Positions 9,533-20,739 of a stretch of 64,000 nucleotides of DNA are shown here, piece by piece. The DNA is from Odontocerum albicorne (lineage: Eukaryota > Arthropoda > Insecta > Trichoptera > Odontoceridae). Location: contig OX463842.1 in the NCBI GenBank assembly GCA_949825065.1, forward strand, positions 6,785,723 to 6,849,722. The letters run 5' to 3'. The position numbers were made by a program, and so were the translations under genes. Every line of letters starts with the position of its first letter. Within the stretch, counting starts at the first letter, position 1. The notes below the pieces were generated by a model that saw only the letters and a list, made by a program, of their open reading frames with translations, made no database searches and had not been told where the DNA came from.

Positions 9533-9946
9533 TATTTCTATAGCATTAATTCAACTCCTTTCAGTACTTTTCGTTCACGTTCACTTTTCACTCCAATTCA
9601 TTGAAGTTGGTATAAAATACTATTGTGGATTATCATCTTAGGACATTTTGATACCATCCGGTTAGAGTATATATATTTTAGCGGCCCATTGACTTTTTTC
9701 GTATTTTCAGACCTTATTGAACATTTAAATGTATATTCAAGGTAGAAACATAGGAATAATATTCAATACATATTTCAGTCGAATTGCTATGACAACGGTT
9801 AGTTAAACTGCAACCAAGTCTGGTACAGAGTTTACCGCACTATTTTTACTAGAAAAATAATCATTTTACAAAGTCAAAAATATCACAATGATGATAAATT
9901 CCTCTATTTAAATCAAATTTACAATACCCCCGAACAAATGCACACC
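9074..9946. repeat. Right arm of large inverted repeat
   Basis: Reverse-complement partner of 6271-7148. The inner edge falls inside the mariner (TCCGCTCAAGAC at 9074), and the outer edge is at a TGCACACC-type sequence near 9946. It includes the mariner 3' half and about 410 bp of the LINE-D into which the mariner had inserted. Confidence 0.85.
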
Positions 9947-10036
9947 ATTTTTCAATAGTACGAGTATAATAGTCATATCTACAAATAGAGATATTGATTC
10001 CAGCCCACCATTATCGACTATCATTTTTCTCCACAA

Positions 10037-10392
10037 GTGTTTCAACTCATATCATTCCTTCTTCTTCTCAGTGTCATGTCAGGTCCCCCGAACGTTGAAT
10101 ATCACTTGAGAGTAGATATCTTTGTCCCCGGCAGCCCGAAAAAGATCTCCAACGCTCCTTATGCCAGTCCAATCACGCATATTGCGGAGCCAGGAGAATT
10201 GCCTCCTACCAACACCTCTTCGACCTTCTATTTTGCCTTGGATGATCAGGTGCAGTAATTTGTAATTTGCTCCTCTAAGTACATGACCTAAATAGGACAC
10301 CTTTCGGATTTTAATATAAGTCAGCAACTCTCTATCAACTTTGGCTCTTTGAAGAACCCTTGTGTTGCTGACCATATCCGTCCAGGGCATAT
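10037..10392 (-). mobile_element. LINE-A fragment, C-terminal end
   Basis: The minus strand reads MPWTDMVSNTRVLQRAKVDR, then KVSYLGHVLRGANYKLL, GRRGVGRRQFSWLRN and DWTGI. This is the post-RT tail of an RTE-like LINE. Related copies lie at 46190-46678 (plus) and 60675-60880 (minus). It is 5'-truncated, with an open frame of about 103 codons. Confidence 0.75.
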
Positions 10393-10499
10393 TATTCCTA
10401 TTGAGAGAAAATTTATACAGGATTTAAGACTTGTTGTTACTATCAATTACACATTTTACTATCAGTATTTGGCAAGTTAATTTAAATAAGGTATTATTC

Positions 10500-10785
10500 A
10501 TGTTCGGTATTTTAAGTACTCAGGAGTAACGCTGGCAAAACCCTTCGTGATAGAGTACGTAACACAGAAATCTGAAGGACGTGCGAAGTTGAAGATATTG
10601 TCAGATGGGGACGACAGAGAAGAAGGTTCTGGAACGAACACGTATCCAGAATGGCGGAACCAAGAACCGTAAGAATGGCCAGGGACAGTATCCCCCAAGC
10701 AAGCAGACCTCCAGGACGATCTCCCAAAAGATGGAAAGACAGCTGGCAATCGACGTCGCAAGAGGCAAACAATGATGTAAGACCA
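10500..10785 (+). mobile_element. LINE-B fragment, C-terminal end
   Basis: The plus strand encodes NTLRDRVRNTEI, a stop, then CEVEDIVRWGRQRRRFWNEH, VSRMAEPRTVRMARD and PKRWKDSWQSTSQE. It matches the longer minus-strand copy at 33425-34120. The fragment is interrupted by the solo LTR at 10786 and resumes after it at 11240 for a few dozen bases. Confidence 0.75.
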
Positions 10786-11239
10786 TGTAGGGAATACCGT
10801 CGTCCCTAAATATTGTCAACACACACGGTCAACGACCGACGAAACGAACTTTGGATATGTCCAAAGTTCGCATACCAGAACACTAATATTGTTTACACGA
10901 AAATAATATTTACGTTGCATTCCACGGTAGAAAGAGAACACATCACGCCGTCTCGCCGTTTCGCCAATAAATATTCTACCCACTATATTGTCCGCAACGT
11001 CTGCAAACACCTCTGCACGCGCAGGAGTGAGATAAAGTATATATTGCGGGCGCATTCACGCACATCTATAAATACCTACTTATCGAAAAATAAAGATTAT
11101 TTTTCGCTTGACCGTTCATTGCTGTTTACTATTCATTGATTGTTCACTCTCACTTTCCACATTCCTGAATCGACGTATTTTATTTGAAATACAAAACAAT
11201 CATAATCATCACGACGTATCAATAAAGCATCCCGCTAAA
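10786..11239 (+). mobile_element. Solo LTR, copy L2
   Basis: 454 bp, beginning TGTAGGGAATACC and ending CGCTAAA, flanked by ACCA on both sides (10782-10785, 11240-11243). It carries GGTCAACGACCG, TATAAATACC at 11067 and AATAAA soon after. The LINE-B reading continues across it in the uninterrupted copy elsewhere in the window, which confirms the insertion point. Confidence 0.8.
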
Positions 11240-11249
11240 ACCATAACAG

Positions 11250-12290
11250 GCCAACAGATCTAAAGTAAGATGATGAAAAATAAGGTATTTTAAGTAACCT
11301 TAATATTTTTTTATGGAAAAGATTTTTTTTTGTATCTTTAAGTTCAATTATTTATTAACAACAAAATTAAAAGATTTCCCAACAATGACTAAAACGACAC
11401 GAAACGAATAAACCATTGAATCAGTGACCTTCAGGGAGTTAATAAACAACATAGACACAATACAAACAAGGATAATTATCTCAACAAACAAAAGTGAAAT
11501 AACACTAATGACTTTCATTATCAAGCTGATGATTATCAATAATTGCGGAAATGTTGGCGGCATTATGAACTGAGACAATGGTCACATTACAATGATTCAT
11601 ACGTCTCGTAAAACGGGGTAGTTATAACTCAGCCTTACTTCAAATGAACCATTACAGAAGTTGAGAAACAGAGCCGTTACTTCACTAATCAAATTTTTCG
11701 CCTTTTAAATTTATAATAAATAAATCATACTTATATTCGTACCAACATACAACAACAAAGATTTTTAACTCGAATTCAGTTAACGTTTAAAGTTAACTCA
11801 ATTTTATCATAGTGTAAGGTCTTTTAGAATTTATACCTTGTTTTTGTAGCTATATTATAAATATATATGGTACGAATATATTATCATAGACTGTCGTTAT
11901 TTTTATTTATTTTTATGAAATATTTGAAGCGTGAGAACTATCTGATAAGAAGCCACCTTAACGACATCCATATAGAAAAAAAAACCCTGCATACGAGTAC
12001 GTGTAAGAGATGGAAGAGAAACCCCTTGATCAAGTTTGCTTTGAGTGTCCATTACTCAAGTACAAATATCTCGCGCCCTTTAATATGTCACATCTTTACA
12101 CGTACTTCCCTTAATTCGCCACAAATTTTCAGTCACATATCTGAATTTATTATTCAAAACTTCTTAAATATTTATTACTACAGTAGTTTCCAACATAATT
12201 TTACACCCTTTTTTTCTTCCAAATTGGCATTGGTGTAAATTGTCTTTGTAAGATGGGATACAGTACGTAATTGATTAAAAATAGTTAACC
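11250..12290. other. No recognisable feature
   Basis: About 1 kb of AT-rich DNA. Frames of 76 and 123 codons exist, but their composition is hydrophobic or random and they match no family I know. No repeat ends were seen. Confidence 0.6.
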
Positions 12291-12299
12291 TTTTTAACG

Positions 12300-12650
12300 A
12301 GAAGTCATTTTATGTTTATGTACCATATACTTCTCCCTGGCTCCATCCCAACTCATTGTCTGCGAAGACTGTTGGGGTCTAGTCCTCGTCCTCAGGTTGT
12401 ATGCTCTTCTGTCCCCCAGGCCGTGCCTCTGCATCAGGTTATCTTTTTGCACCACCCATGAATTCTTTGGTCTTCCTCTGGTTGTTATTCGAGGAAGATC
12501 CATGGAGATTGCCTAGTTCACAACGTGATCGGGTGCTCTGCGTCCAACATGCCCATACCATCTCAATCGCCTCTGCTTCATCTTGCTGTTGATATCTGTA
12601 ACACCTAGGCTTCCACGAATGCGTGAGCTTTTTATTTTGTCTCTTAGGGA
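12300..12650 (-). mobile_element. LINE fragment (RTE-like C-terminus)
   Basis: The minus strand reads KMKQRRLRWYGHVGRRAPDH, VVN, MDLPRITTRGRPKNSWV and then KDNLMQRHGLGDRRAYN, the usual end of a LINE RT polypeptide. A stop lies after VVN. The family differs from LINE-A, B and D in this window. It ends just before the mariner at 12787. Confidence 0.7.
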
Positions 12651-12786
12651 TATACATAGTGTATTAAAAACAAGATAAACAATAAAATAAAAACAAGTTA
12701 TTTAAAGTGGACACTCGATTTATATGGGGCTGGGTTTGTTGCCTTTCATTTTTAGTATCCCCAATAAACAAAGCGTTTACCTTATA

Positions 12787-14076
12787 CATAGGTCTGTAAA
12801 TATGAACCCGAATTTCTTATAGAAAATACACATTTATTGTATGAAAATGGTAAAAAATATTTTATTCAAAGTATTGCCCATCGCTAGCTACACATTTTTC
12901 CCATCTCTCTGGCAATTTGTAGATGCCACACCAAAAAAACTGTTGCTCTTTTGAGGCAAACCAATCATCGAGTCATTTTCGTTAGAAGGGAAGTGCGCTG
13001 CTCAGCAAGTGCGTGTCCCATCGATGCAAATAAGTAGTAATCGTATGGATCCAAGTCTGGTGAATGAGCCGCATGCGAAAGTATTTGCCCATTAAACGCC
13101 TCAATCGATTCCTTGACCGGTTTTGCTGTGTGCGATGGTGCATTATCATGAAGCAAAACCAGTTTTTGTTGCCTCTTTTGATATTCTGGTCGTTTTTCAC
13201 GCAATGCTTGATTCAAATCCATCATTTGTTGTCGGTAGCGTTTAGTTTTAACGGTTTCGCCAGGTTTTAGCAGCTCATAATAGATAACACCCTTCTGATC
13301 CCAACAAACACAGAGCATTGTCCACGTCATACGTCCATAGCGATTTGGCCTTGCAGTCGATGTCGCTGGTTTGCTTGGAGTTACCCATGATCTTTTACGC
13401 TTAAGGTTTTCGAAATATATCCATTTTTCATCGCCAGTCACAATTCTATGGAGAAATTATTTTCTTTTGTACCTGGCGAGCAGCATTTCGTAAGTGGTTT
13501 TTCAGTTTTCCTGCTGTCTTTCATTCAGTTCATGTAGAACCCATTTTTCCACCTTCTGAATCTTCCCCAAGGCTTTCAAACGTATAGAGACGGCTTTTCG
13601 TGTCACATTTAATTGCTCCGCGAGTTGTTGTTGCGTTTGAGCGTCATCCTTATCCAACAATGCTTGCAATTCGGCGCCTTCAAACTTTCTCGGTGGTCTT
13701 ACAAGTTCTTCGTTTGTCACGTCAAAATCGCCCCTTTTTAATTTTTTAAACCACTCAAAGCACTGTGATTTACCAAGAACATGCTCACCGTAAGCTTCGA
13801 CAAACATTCTATGCGATTCTGCAACAGTTTTCTTCAAATGGTAACAGAAAATCAATGCTGTCCGCAAATCGTAGTTTTCAGGCACAAAAACAGAAATGTT
13901 CAACGCTATGAAAACATACTCGTATGCAGTTGTAATAAACTTGTATTGTTGTGAGTTAAAAGTCTTTGACAAATGTAAACACAAGAAAAAGGCGCCAATG
14001 ATGCGGTTTTACAGTGACTACATTGACAACTAGAGTCATCTATGAGCAAATTCCGGTTTCATATTTATGATATATA
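12787..14076 (-). mobile_element. Mauritiana-type mariner, near full length
   Basis: Imperfect terminal repeats are present: GGTCTGTAAATATGAACCCG at the left and, inverted, a related AAATATGAAACCGGAATTT at the right. The length, about 1.29 kb, is that of a complete mariner. The single gene inside is closely similar in motif order to Mos1-type transposases but carries inactivating changes (next entry). The exact right end is uncertain by a few bases. Confidence 0.8.
12862..13900 (-). pseudogene. Mariner transposase (mauritiana/Mos1-like), inactivated
   Basis: Transposases of this type bind the terminal repeats and cut and paste the element at TA. N-terminal domain: ALIFCYHLKKTVAESHRMF, CFEWFKKLKRGDFDV, QLAEQLNVTRKAVSIRLK, KWVLHELNERQ. 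Catalytic domain: VTGDEKWIYFENLKRK, LLHDNAPSHTAKPVKE, and SPDLDPYDYYLF, with 34 residues between the second and third aspartates (DD34D). Two in-frame stops lie between the halves (after RQQEN and after RYKRK). A frameshift follows LAEQRTS, after which WFASKEQQFFWCGIYKLPE and ASDGQYFE continue to the natural stop at 12862. The true start is lost near 13900. Confidence 0.85.
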
Positions 14077-14336
14077 AAGCCCGACTCCAATGGCTTAAAA
14101 TAAGACAGCGAAGAAAACTCGACGTTTTTTTCAAACCCTCTTTGTAGGGTTGAACAATCCGAGCTGCCCTCAGTATTTGCGTGAAAACATCACTTTTCTT
14201 ACTGAGAATAGATTCTCTCTCCAATATAGTGATGGCAGAATCCTTTGTATGTAAACGCACCACACATCGGTCTAAACTGTTGAGTTTTACTCGGCTCGAC
14301 TTTTGAATGATCTTCCGGGCCTAATCAGATGTGGTA

Positions 14337-14576
14337 TAGTACTCGGCGGTAAGTAATACACATCGAGCTTAAGAAAGAGACTGTCGGCCATAATCGGCTA
14401 ACTTCGGCTTTGTAGAGAGTCGTCTCTATGGTTCATACACGTGTTCCGTCACAATTTGTCAGTCGTTGTCAAGCGTTCTAGGGACAAAGACAACGCTCTG
14501 CAAAGCCGAAGTTAGCCGATTATGGCCGATAGTCTCTTTCTTAAGCCCGATGTGTATTACTTACTGCCGGGTACTG
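14337..14576. mobile_element. Long-TIR MITE, copy M1
   Basis: This 240-bp element is made of two long inverted repeats (about 90 bp each) around a short centre. The ends are TAGTACTCGGC and GGGTACTG, flanked by TA on both sides. The arm contains GGCTTAAGAAAGAGACTGTC and CCATAATCGGCTAACTTCGG. It has no coding capacity. The TA target fits the Tc1/mariner group, but no partner transposase is identified here. Confidence 0.8.
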
Positions 14577-14619
14577 TACATCGTTATCGATATTTACAAA
14601 TAAACTAAAAAATATTTTT

Positions 14620-14850
14620 TTATTTGAAAATAGTCCTCCTTAACTTACTATTCACATCCTAATTGTTTATTTGAAAATATTTCTCCTTAACTTACAATTC
14701 ACATCCTAATTGTTTATTTGAAAATATTCCTCCTTAACTTACAATTCACATCCTAATTGTTTATTTGAAAATATTTCTCCTTAACTTACAATTTACATCC
14801 TAATTGTTTATTTGAAAATATTCCTCCTTAACTTACAATTCACATCCCTA
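14620..14850. repeat. 47-bp tandem repeat, about five copies
   Basis: The unit includes CTCCTTAACTTACAATTCAC and a GTTTATTTGAAAATATT stretch. Spacing between equivalent bases is 47 bp (for example 14665 and 14712). Units differ by single substitutions. It is AT-rich and non-coding. Confidence 0.85.
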
Positions 14851-14979
14851 ATTTTTATTTTCCTGGAGATTTATAATTTATGTTTTTTTTTTTCAAATAT
14901 TGTTTTCATACAAGGTTATAGATGATACCAATGATATTTTTTTTAACAAAAGCTGGTTAATTGGAAGAAATTACTTTAA

Positions 14980-15458
14980 CCTTTCCCTTCCTGTGCTAAA
15001 AATATCTGCGCGTTCCGGTGCTGCGTATTGAATACACATCAATACACATGTAAAAATGAGCGATTTAAAATCGGAAAAATAAGAATATTCATAGCCAACC
15101 GCTTAAATTGATTAAATTTGAAGTCAAAACTGAAGATAATTGAAATTTAATTGGTGAAAACATGAAAAAAACATCGGCCGACGTTCACAAAACGGGCGAA
15201 GAGACCACCTCAAATGGATGCCCGTGAGCTACTGAAGCGAGAGAAGCGAGCGAACTGAGATTCTATTTCTTGCACTCCCATATACCGAAGTAGAGTGAGA
15301 CGTGAGTAGCGTCGCTTCCTCACCCATAGCGGTTTTTTAGAATGAATATACCTACGTCACACACTGGCACACGTTTGATTGTATTGGTGAATTTATTCCC
15401 GATTTTCACAAAATATATCTGATGTGGCCGATAAGTGCTAATTACTATTAATATTATT
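14980..15458. mobile_element. TTAA MITE, copy P1, truncated
   Basis: It begins directly after TTAA (14976-14979) with CCTTTCCCTTCCTGTGC, the family terminus. The body follows copies P3 and P6 until about 15458, where similarity ends and the second terminal repeat is missing. Confidence 0.7.
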
Positions 15459-15923
15459 TTGTGTTTTAGTGTCATTTTGAAAATGGAACCAAAAATTATA
15501 TATAGCTTTTTTCGATGTCTTATACTACCATGAAGAAGAAAAAAAGATCGCACAAAAAAAATCACAGTGTATGGTGACGATTCAGTTAGTATCATGTGTG
15601 TCAAATGTAGTTTAAAAATAAATAAGGTGTTCATTATCTGGATATCCAATTACCACTAATAAGGACCAAATCAAGGCTTTAATTGATAATAACTAACATT
15701 CCACTAAACGAGAGATCGTTGAAATACTGAAAATATCGAGAATTCGACCTCAAAATACGAAACGACTTTTCGGATGACTCAATACTTCAGGACGTTTATA
15801 TTTCGGAGCAAAGCTTGGAAAAGAGCAATTAAATGAGGGTTACTTTCAGCGAAACGGTACTTAACTGATATTTTAAACCCGTGCTCAGATGTTAATTTGA
15901 TCCTCATATTTATTGATTATTAT
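15459..15923. other. Unassigned; possible decayed transposase N-terminus
   Basis: No clear gene. Around 15650-15790 the plus strand reads DQIKALIDNN, a stop, then STKREIVEILKIS, which resembles the helix-turn-helix of Tc1/mariner-superfamily transposases. The match is short and interrupted. Confidence 0.3.
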
Positions 15924-17256
15924 GGTACTTAGGGAGGGGCACGTAAGTTGGTCTAGATTGTGGTGCTGAGGTAGGGGTACGTAACATAAGTTGGTCTAGA
16001 TTGTGGTGCTTAGGTAGGAGCACGTAAGTTGGTCTAGATTGTGGTGCTTAGGTAGGGACACGTAAGTAGGTCTAGATTGTGGTGCTTAGGTAGGGGCACG
16101 TAAGTTGGTCTAGATTGTGGTTCTGAGGTAGGGGTACGTAAGTTGGTCTAGATGTTGGTGCTTAGGTAGGGGCACGTAAGTTGGTCTAGATTGTGGTGCT
16201 TAGGTAGGGGTACGTAAGTTGGTCTAGATTGTGGTGCTTAGGTAGGGACACGTAAGTTGGTCTAGATTGTGGTGCTTAGGTAGGGGCACGTAAGTTGGTC
16301 TAGATTGTGGTTCTGAGGTAGGGGTACGTAAGTTGGTCTAGATGTTGGTGCTTAGGTAGGGGCACGTAAGTTGGTCTAGATTGTGGTGCTTAGGTAGGGG
16401 TACGTAAGTTGGTCTAGATTGTGGTGCTTAGGTAGGGACACGTAAGTTGGTCTAGATTGTGGTGCTTAGGTAGGGGCACGTAAGTTGGTCTAGATTGTGG
16501 TGCTTAGGTAGGGGTACGTAAGTTGGTCTAGATTGTGGTGCTTAGGTAGGGGCACTTATGTTGGTCAACATTGTGGTGCTTAGGTAGGGACACGTAAGTA
16601 GGTCTAGATTGTGGTGCTTAGGTAGGGGCACGTAAGTTGGTCTAGATTGTGGTTCTGAGGTAGGGGTACGTAAGTTGGTCTAGATGTTGGTGCTTAGGTA
16701 GGGGCACGTAAGTTGGTCTAGATTGTGGTGCTTAGGTAGGGGTACGTAAGTTGGTCTAGATTGTGGTGCTTAGGTAGGGGCACGTAAGTTGGTCTAGATT
16801 GTGGTGCTTAGGTAGGGGCACGTAAGTTGGTCTAGATTGTGGTGCTTAGGTAGGGGCACGTAAGTTGGTCTAGATTGTGGTGCTTAGGTAGGGGCACGTA
16901 AGTTGGTCTAGATTGTGGTGCTTAGGTAGGGGCACGTAAGTTGGTCTAGATTGTGGTGCTTAGGTAGGGGCACGTAAGTTGGTCTAGATTGTGGTGCTTA
17001 GGTAGGGGCACGTAAGTTGGTCTAGATTGTGGTGCTTAGGTAGGGGCACGTAAGTTGGTCTAGATTGTGGTGCTTAGGTAGGGGCACGTAAGTTGGTCTA
17101 GATTGTGGTGCTTAGGTAGGGGCACGTAAGTTGGTCTAGATTGTGGTGCTTAGGTAGGGGCACGTAAGTTGGTCTAGATTGTGGTGCTTAGGTAGGGGCA
17201 CGTAAGTTGGTCTAGATTGTGGTGCTTAGGTAGGGGCACGTAAGTTGGTCTAGATT
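15924..17256. repeat. 38-bp minisatellite, about 35 copies, with higher-order pattern
   Basis: The unit reads GGTGCTTAGGTAGGGGCACG then TAAGTTGGTCTAGATTGT. The first two-thirds contains variant units (GGGACACG, GGGGTACG, TTCTGAGG, GATGTTGG) recurring in a five-unit, about 190-bp order. The last dozen or so units are identical. One early unit has a 5-bp insertion. 38 is not a multiple of 3 and no frame stays open. Confidence 0.92.
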
Positions 17257-17259
17257 TAA

Positions 17260-18840
17260 TATATTATCTGAGCTCCTAAAGCGGAAACATAAAATATTAT
17301 TTTAAATAATGTTTTATGTTAATATTTTTTTTACTTATTTAATTGCGAATAAAAACTTCTGTATAAATTCAAATTAAAAATACGACAAATATTATCCTGG
17401 GGTGTTAGGATTTTAACGATGTTGTTCAGATTTAATATTTCAATAAAAGGATGAAAAAAATTACATTCATTTGACCAGCTTTCTTTCACTTTTTGGCATT
17501 TTTTCGCTTTTCAATGGACATTCGAAAATCAATGCCTTTTATGAGAGAAGCTTTTCAGTATATATATTTGTACTGTATATTTATTTTTTGGGTATTTCTT
17601 AACATTTCTGTACTAACGATAAATACATCATTTTTGAGATGACATTTTATTTAGAAATAGCGCTACAAAATTTATCAATATATTTACACTCCATGTTTTT
17701 TTCAATGCCATAAAATGTTTATTATGTTGAATGTTTTTCCGTTAAAACAGTATGTGTTAAACATATAATTTTATGTGCGTTTATTAGATTCAACAAAAAT
17801 ATTCGTTATTCTGAAAATTTTGTTATTCGATTTGACCTGTTTTATGTTAAGAGGTCAATCATCATTTTAAAAATATAACAGTCAAACTTATTACAGATTT
17901 AAACCTATTAATGCAGCCAGTCTATAATAATTGCAATATTATAATTTTTATTTTGTCTGACAGTCTTATAACACTCGTCACTTCCGCAACAGACCGTAGT
18001 CAAACTCATCACTTAGGATTTTTGTCAGATTTGGTCCCTCGAATTGGTTGCTTACTCCCATCGCACGCATAGCACTCGGCATCGCTACTGCCCTGTCGGT
18101 ATTATGTTTTGCCCAGCTAGCGAGCAAACAGAATTACGATCTTGCCCCGACTCAAAGGGGCAACTTTGATATGTGCAATTGACACCACTTTGCAGCATTT
18201 GCCGCCAACTTCGGCTGCTTATAACAAAGGAAAACTCTTTGAGCTCCATAAAGGATGGATATTTTATGCTTAATATAATCATATTGTTATGTGAAAGACA
18301 CGCTAATTACTTTGGCTTTTCATTTTTCGCTTTGGAAATTTTACCAACAACAACAAGTAAATTTATAAAGAAATTGAGACCAACAAATTGTTTTAACCGT
18401 AAAGGTTAAAAATCCTGTTTTAAATTATAACCAATTAAAACATTTATATACTGATTTCATGACTCCTTACGGATCGGGACTGGAATATTACCAAGTCCTC
18501 GTCAAAGTCGGACTGTCTTATGCACTTGCCTTAGATTGATCGAATCCAGGTGAAGTATTGTAAAGTATTACATTTTTGTTGCATAGAGAACAACTTAGCG
18601 GTTGTATTGTCGACTGTATCGGACGTATGCGTCACCCGGAACATACTATATATCATATTTGTTTTCTGATATATGTTTAACGTGTATAGATTCTTGTTTA
18701 TAATTTGTATGTAAATATTTATGTTTGTTTGGGATCGAATTCTCGGAATTTCGAGCAGCAGCCATCGCCCTATCGTTACAGTTCTTTGTACCAGTGGCAT
18801 ACAGTCAACAACGAATTTACATGTGTTTTCTATAAAAATA
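17260..18840. other. No recognisable gene
   Basis: About 1.6 kb of AT-rich sequence. A slightly GC-richer patch at about 18000-18230 has small frames on both strands without a recognisable motif. No terminal repeats or tandem arrays were found. Confidence 0.6.
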
Positions 18841-18844
18841 AGTA

Positions 18845-19718
18845 CAGTATCCGACGGTTAGTAATACATATCGGGCTTAAGAAAGAAACTGTCGACCATA
18901 ATCGGCTAACTTCCGCTTTGTAGAGCGTCGTTTCTGTCGAACGATGCGCTAAGCTGTTAGGTGAAAGACTGACAAATCACGATTAAACACGTGTATGAAT
19001 GACAGAGACAACGCTCTACAAAGTCGAAGTTAGCCGATTATGGACGACAGTCTCTTTCTTAACCTTTCCTTCCCTGTGTTGGGTATCTTCTACACGTTGC
19101 TTCTAATAACCATCAATATCTCTATAAATATAATAAATACAAGGTTAAGATTTTAGGTATTCCTCTATAATATATTTACGCATTGATTTAAAAAATAATA
19201 TTAATAATAGTCAGAATTTATCGACTACATCGAGATGTTTTGTAAAGATCGAAAACAAATTCGCATTTAAACGCTGCGAGTGCCTCGTCTTGACGATAGG
19301 TGAATAGTATGCGGGAAGAGCGACACTATATTTGCATCTCACTCTTGCATACTCCACTGAATTGCGAGGAGCTGAATTGTCTCAACGTCGCAAGCTTAAG
19401 CGTAAGCGCCGGGGTATGCGACTGACGTTCCGCGCCACTAGTAGCTTCTAGGCTTGCAAATAGGTTAGACGTACGCCCGTTCCGTGAGCGTTGCCAGATG
19501 GTTTTTTAATGTTTTCAGCAAAAAATCTCAGTTATTATAATTTTCAACTTCAATTATAATTAATTAAGGGGATTATCTATGAATGTTCTTATTTTTCCGA
19601 TTTAAAATCGCTAATTTTTTATCGCGTACTCACTACCCAACACCGGAGCACGCGTTCCAATTTTAACACAGTAAGGGAAGGGTTAAGCCCGATGTGTATT
19701 ACTTACCGATGGGTACTG
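18845..19718. mobile_element. Long-TIR MITE, copy M2, split by a TTAA MITE
   Basis: Same family as 14337-14576: it begins CAGTATCCGAC and ends GGGTACTG, with TA on both sides. Its right arm is interrupted at a TTAA by the 620-bp element at 19063-19682. Removing the insert restores a GGCTTAA-type arm. This order shows the long-TIR family was here before that insertion. Confidence 0.85.
19063..19682. mobile_element. TTAA MITE, copy P2 (piggyBac-type)
   Basis: 620 bp with TTAA on both sides (19059-19062, 19683-19686). The ends are CCTTTCCTTCCCTGTG and CACAGTAAGGGAAGGG. It has no transposase. A TTAA target and C-rich ends starting CCY are typical of piggyBac elements. It is closely related to P4, with P1, P3, P5 and P6 forming a second subgroup. 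Confidence 0.85.
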
Positions 19719-19739
19719 TATCACTGTTACGACTAAACT

Positions 19740-19985
19740 ACAATAAAATAAGTACCAAATGTGAGTGAAAGACGTGTTAGAGGATGACGAAAGAAAATGT
19801 GGTTGGAACAATTGAATTATATTTTGAAAGAAGTAAGCGTAAAAATGCAGAGACATCGTATGAGTTGTATGAGAAGGTATATGGATGTAGAGGATGTTAA
19901 ATATGTATTACGCAATAGTAAAGTCTAGCGGTATCCCATCTCTGTCTACCCCGACAGGTAAACGACGTGATGGTATGTATGTACA
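19740..19985 (+). mobile_element. LINE-D 3' end
   Basis: The plus strand reads MQRHRMSCMRRYMDVEDVKY, the end of the LINE-D polypeptide, then a 3' tail with CTGTCTACCCC and GTGATGGTATGTATGTA. A similar tail is at 34125-34315. This tail style is one of my reasons for suggesting Lepidoptera. Confidence 0.65.
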
Positions 19986-20068
19986 ACTTATCAAAATTAC
20001 TTGTAAAATTATGAAAAAATACCTAAGTTTTTTGTTATTCACATCAACCATTTGTCTTTTTAAGATAT

Positions 20069-20506
20069 TTTAGGAAATGTCCCTTAAAGGTATATGATGA
20101 TTATGATTGTTGATAAATAATAAAACACGTTAGATCGCAATGCGGAAGGAGAGAGAGAATGGTTTATTTTCATAGTAACGTAGGTACTTATAACATTTTA
20201 GAATGGGCGCGGGAGTGCGCTCGCGATATGCTTCTATCTCGCTTCTGCGAATGCAGAAATGGTCAATTGTAGTATGTAGGTAACAATCTATTTACGGAAC
20301 CGGCGAGACAGCGTGGTGCGTTCTCTCTCTAGTATGTGGTGCGGTCCGCACGCTACGGGATGACTGGCCGGCGGGTGATCTTTGGACTTGAATGGACGGC
20401 GTGTGTACTTTGGACTGTTTATTTAAATTTGTCGAGGAATGCGAATCTCATCGGTCATTGACCGTATGTATGCTACAATATTCCGCGACGACCGTGGATC
20501 ACTACA
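20069..20506 (-). mobile_element. Solo LTR, copy L4
   Basis: On the minus strand it begins TGTAGTGATCC and ends TTCCTAAA. ATAT flanks both sides (20065-20068, 20507-20510). It carries GGTCAATGACCG. A TATAAATACC-type box is partly mutated, and CTCTCCTTCCGCATTGCGA is shared with copy L1. 438 bp, nearest to L1. Confidence 0.75.
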
Positions 20507-20564
20507 ATATATTACTTTAAAAGATCTTTGAATTGCTTTCGTTGTATACGTAAAATAACTAGAT

Positions 20565-20725
20565 GGGTCAAGTGGCGATCTCTTCCAACTAACCAGAAAA
20601 AGTCTGATGTAAAAACAAGAACGGAATCTTTTTAAAAATAATAAATTGCTTCCAACGGGAGTCGAACCCGTAGCCTCCTGAGTAGAAAGCAGGCGCATTA
20701 TGAACTAGGCCACATAAGTTATCAC
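20565..20725 (-). mobile_element. tRNA-derived SINE, copy S2
   Basis: On the minus strand the head reads GTGGCCTAGTTCATAATGCG (A-box region) and then GGGTTCGACTCCCGTTGG (B box). The body and GGTTAGTTGGAAGAGAT tail follow. The anticodon-loop region differs from S1 and S4, so it may be a separate subfamily. Confidence 0.7.
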
Positions 20726-20739
20726 GGAGGGAGGATATT

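Noticed and set aside
10498..10822. Overlapping minus-strand frames of 73-87 codons
   Set aside because: Shadows of the plus-strand LINE-B fragment.
14036..14263. 75-codon minus-strand frame next to the mariner
   Set aside because: It runs through the mariner terminal repeat and shows no known motif. Probably chance.
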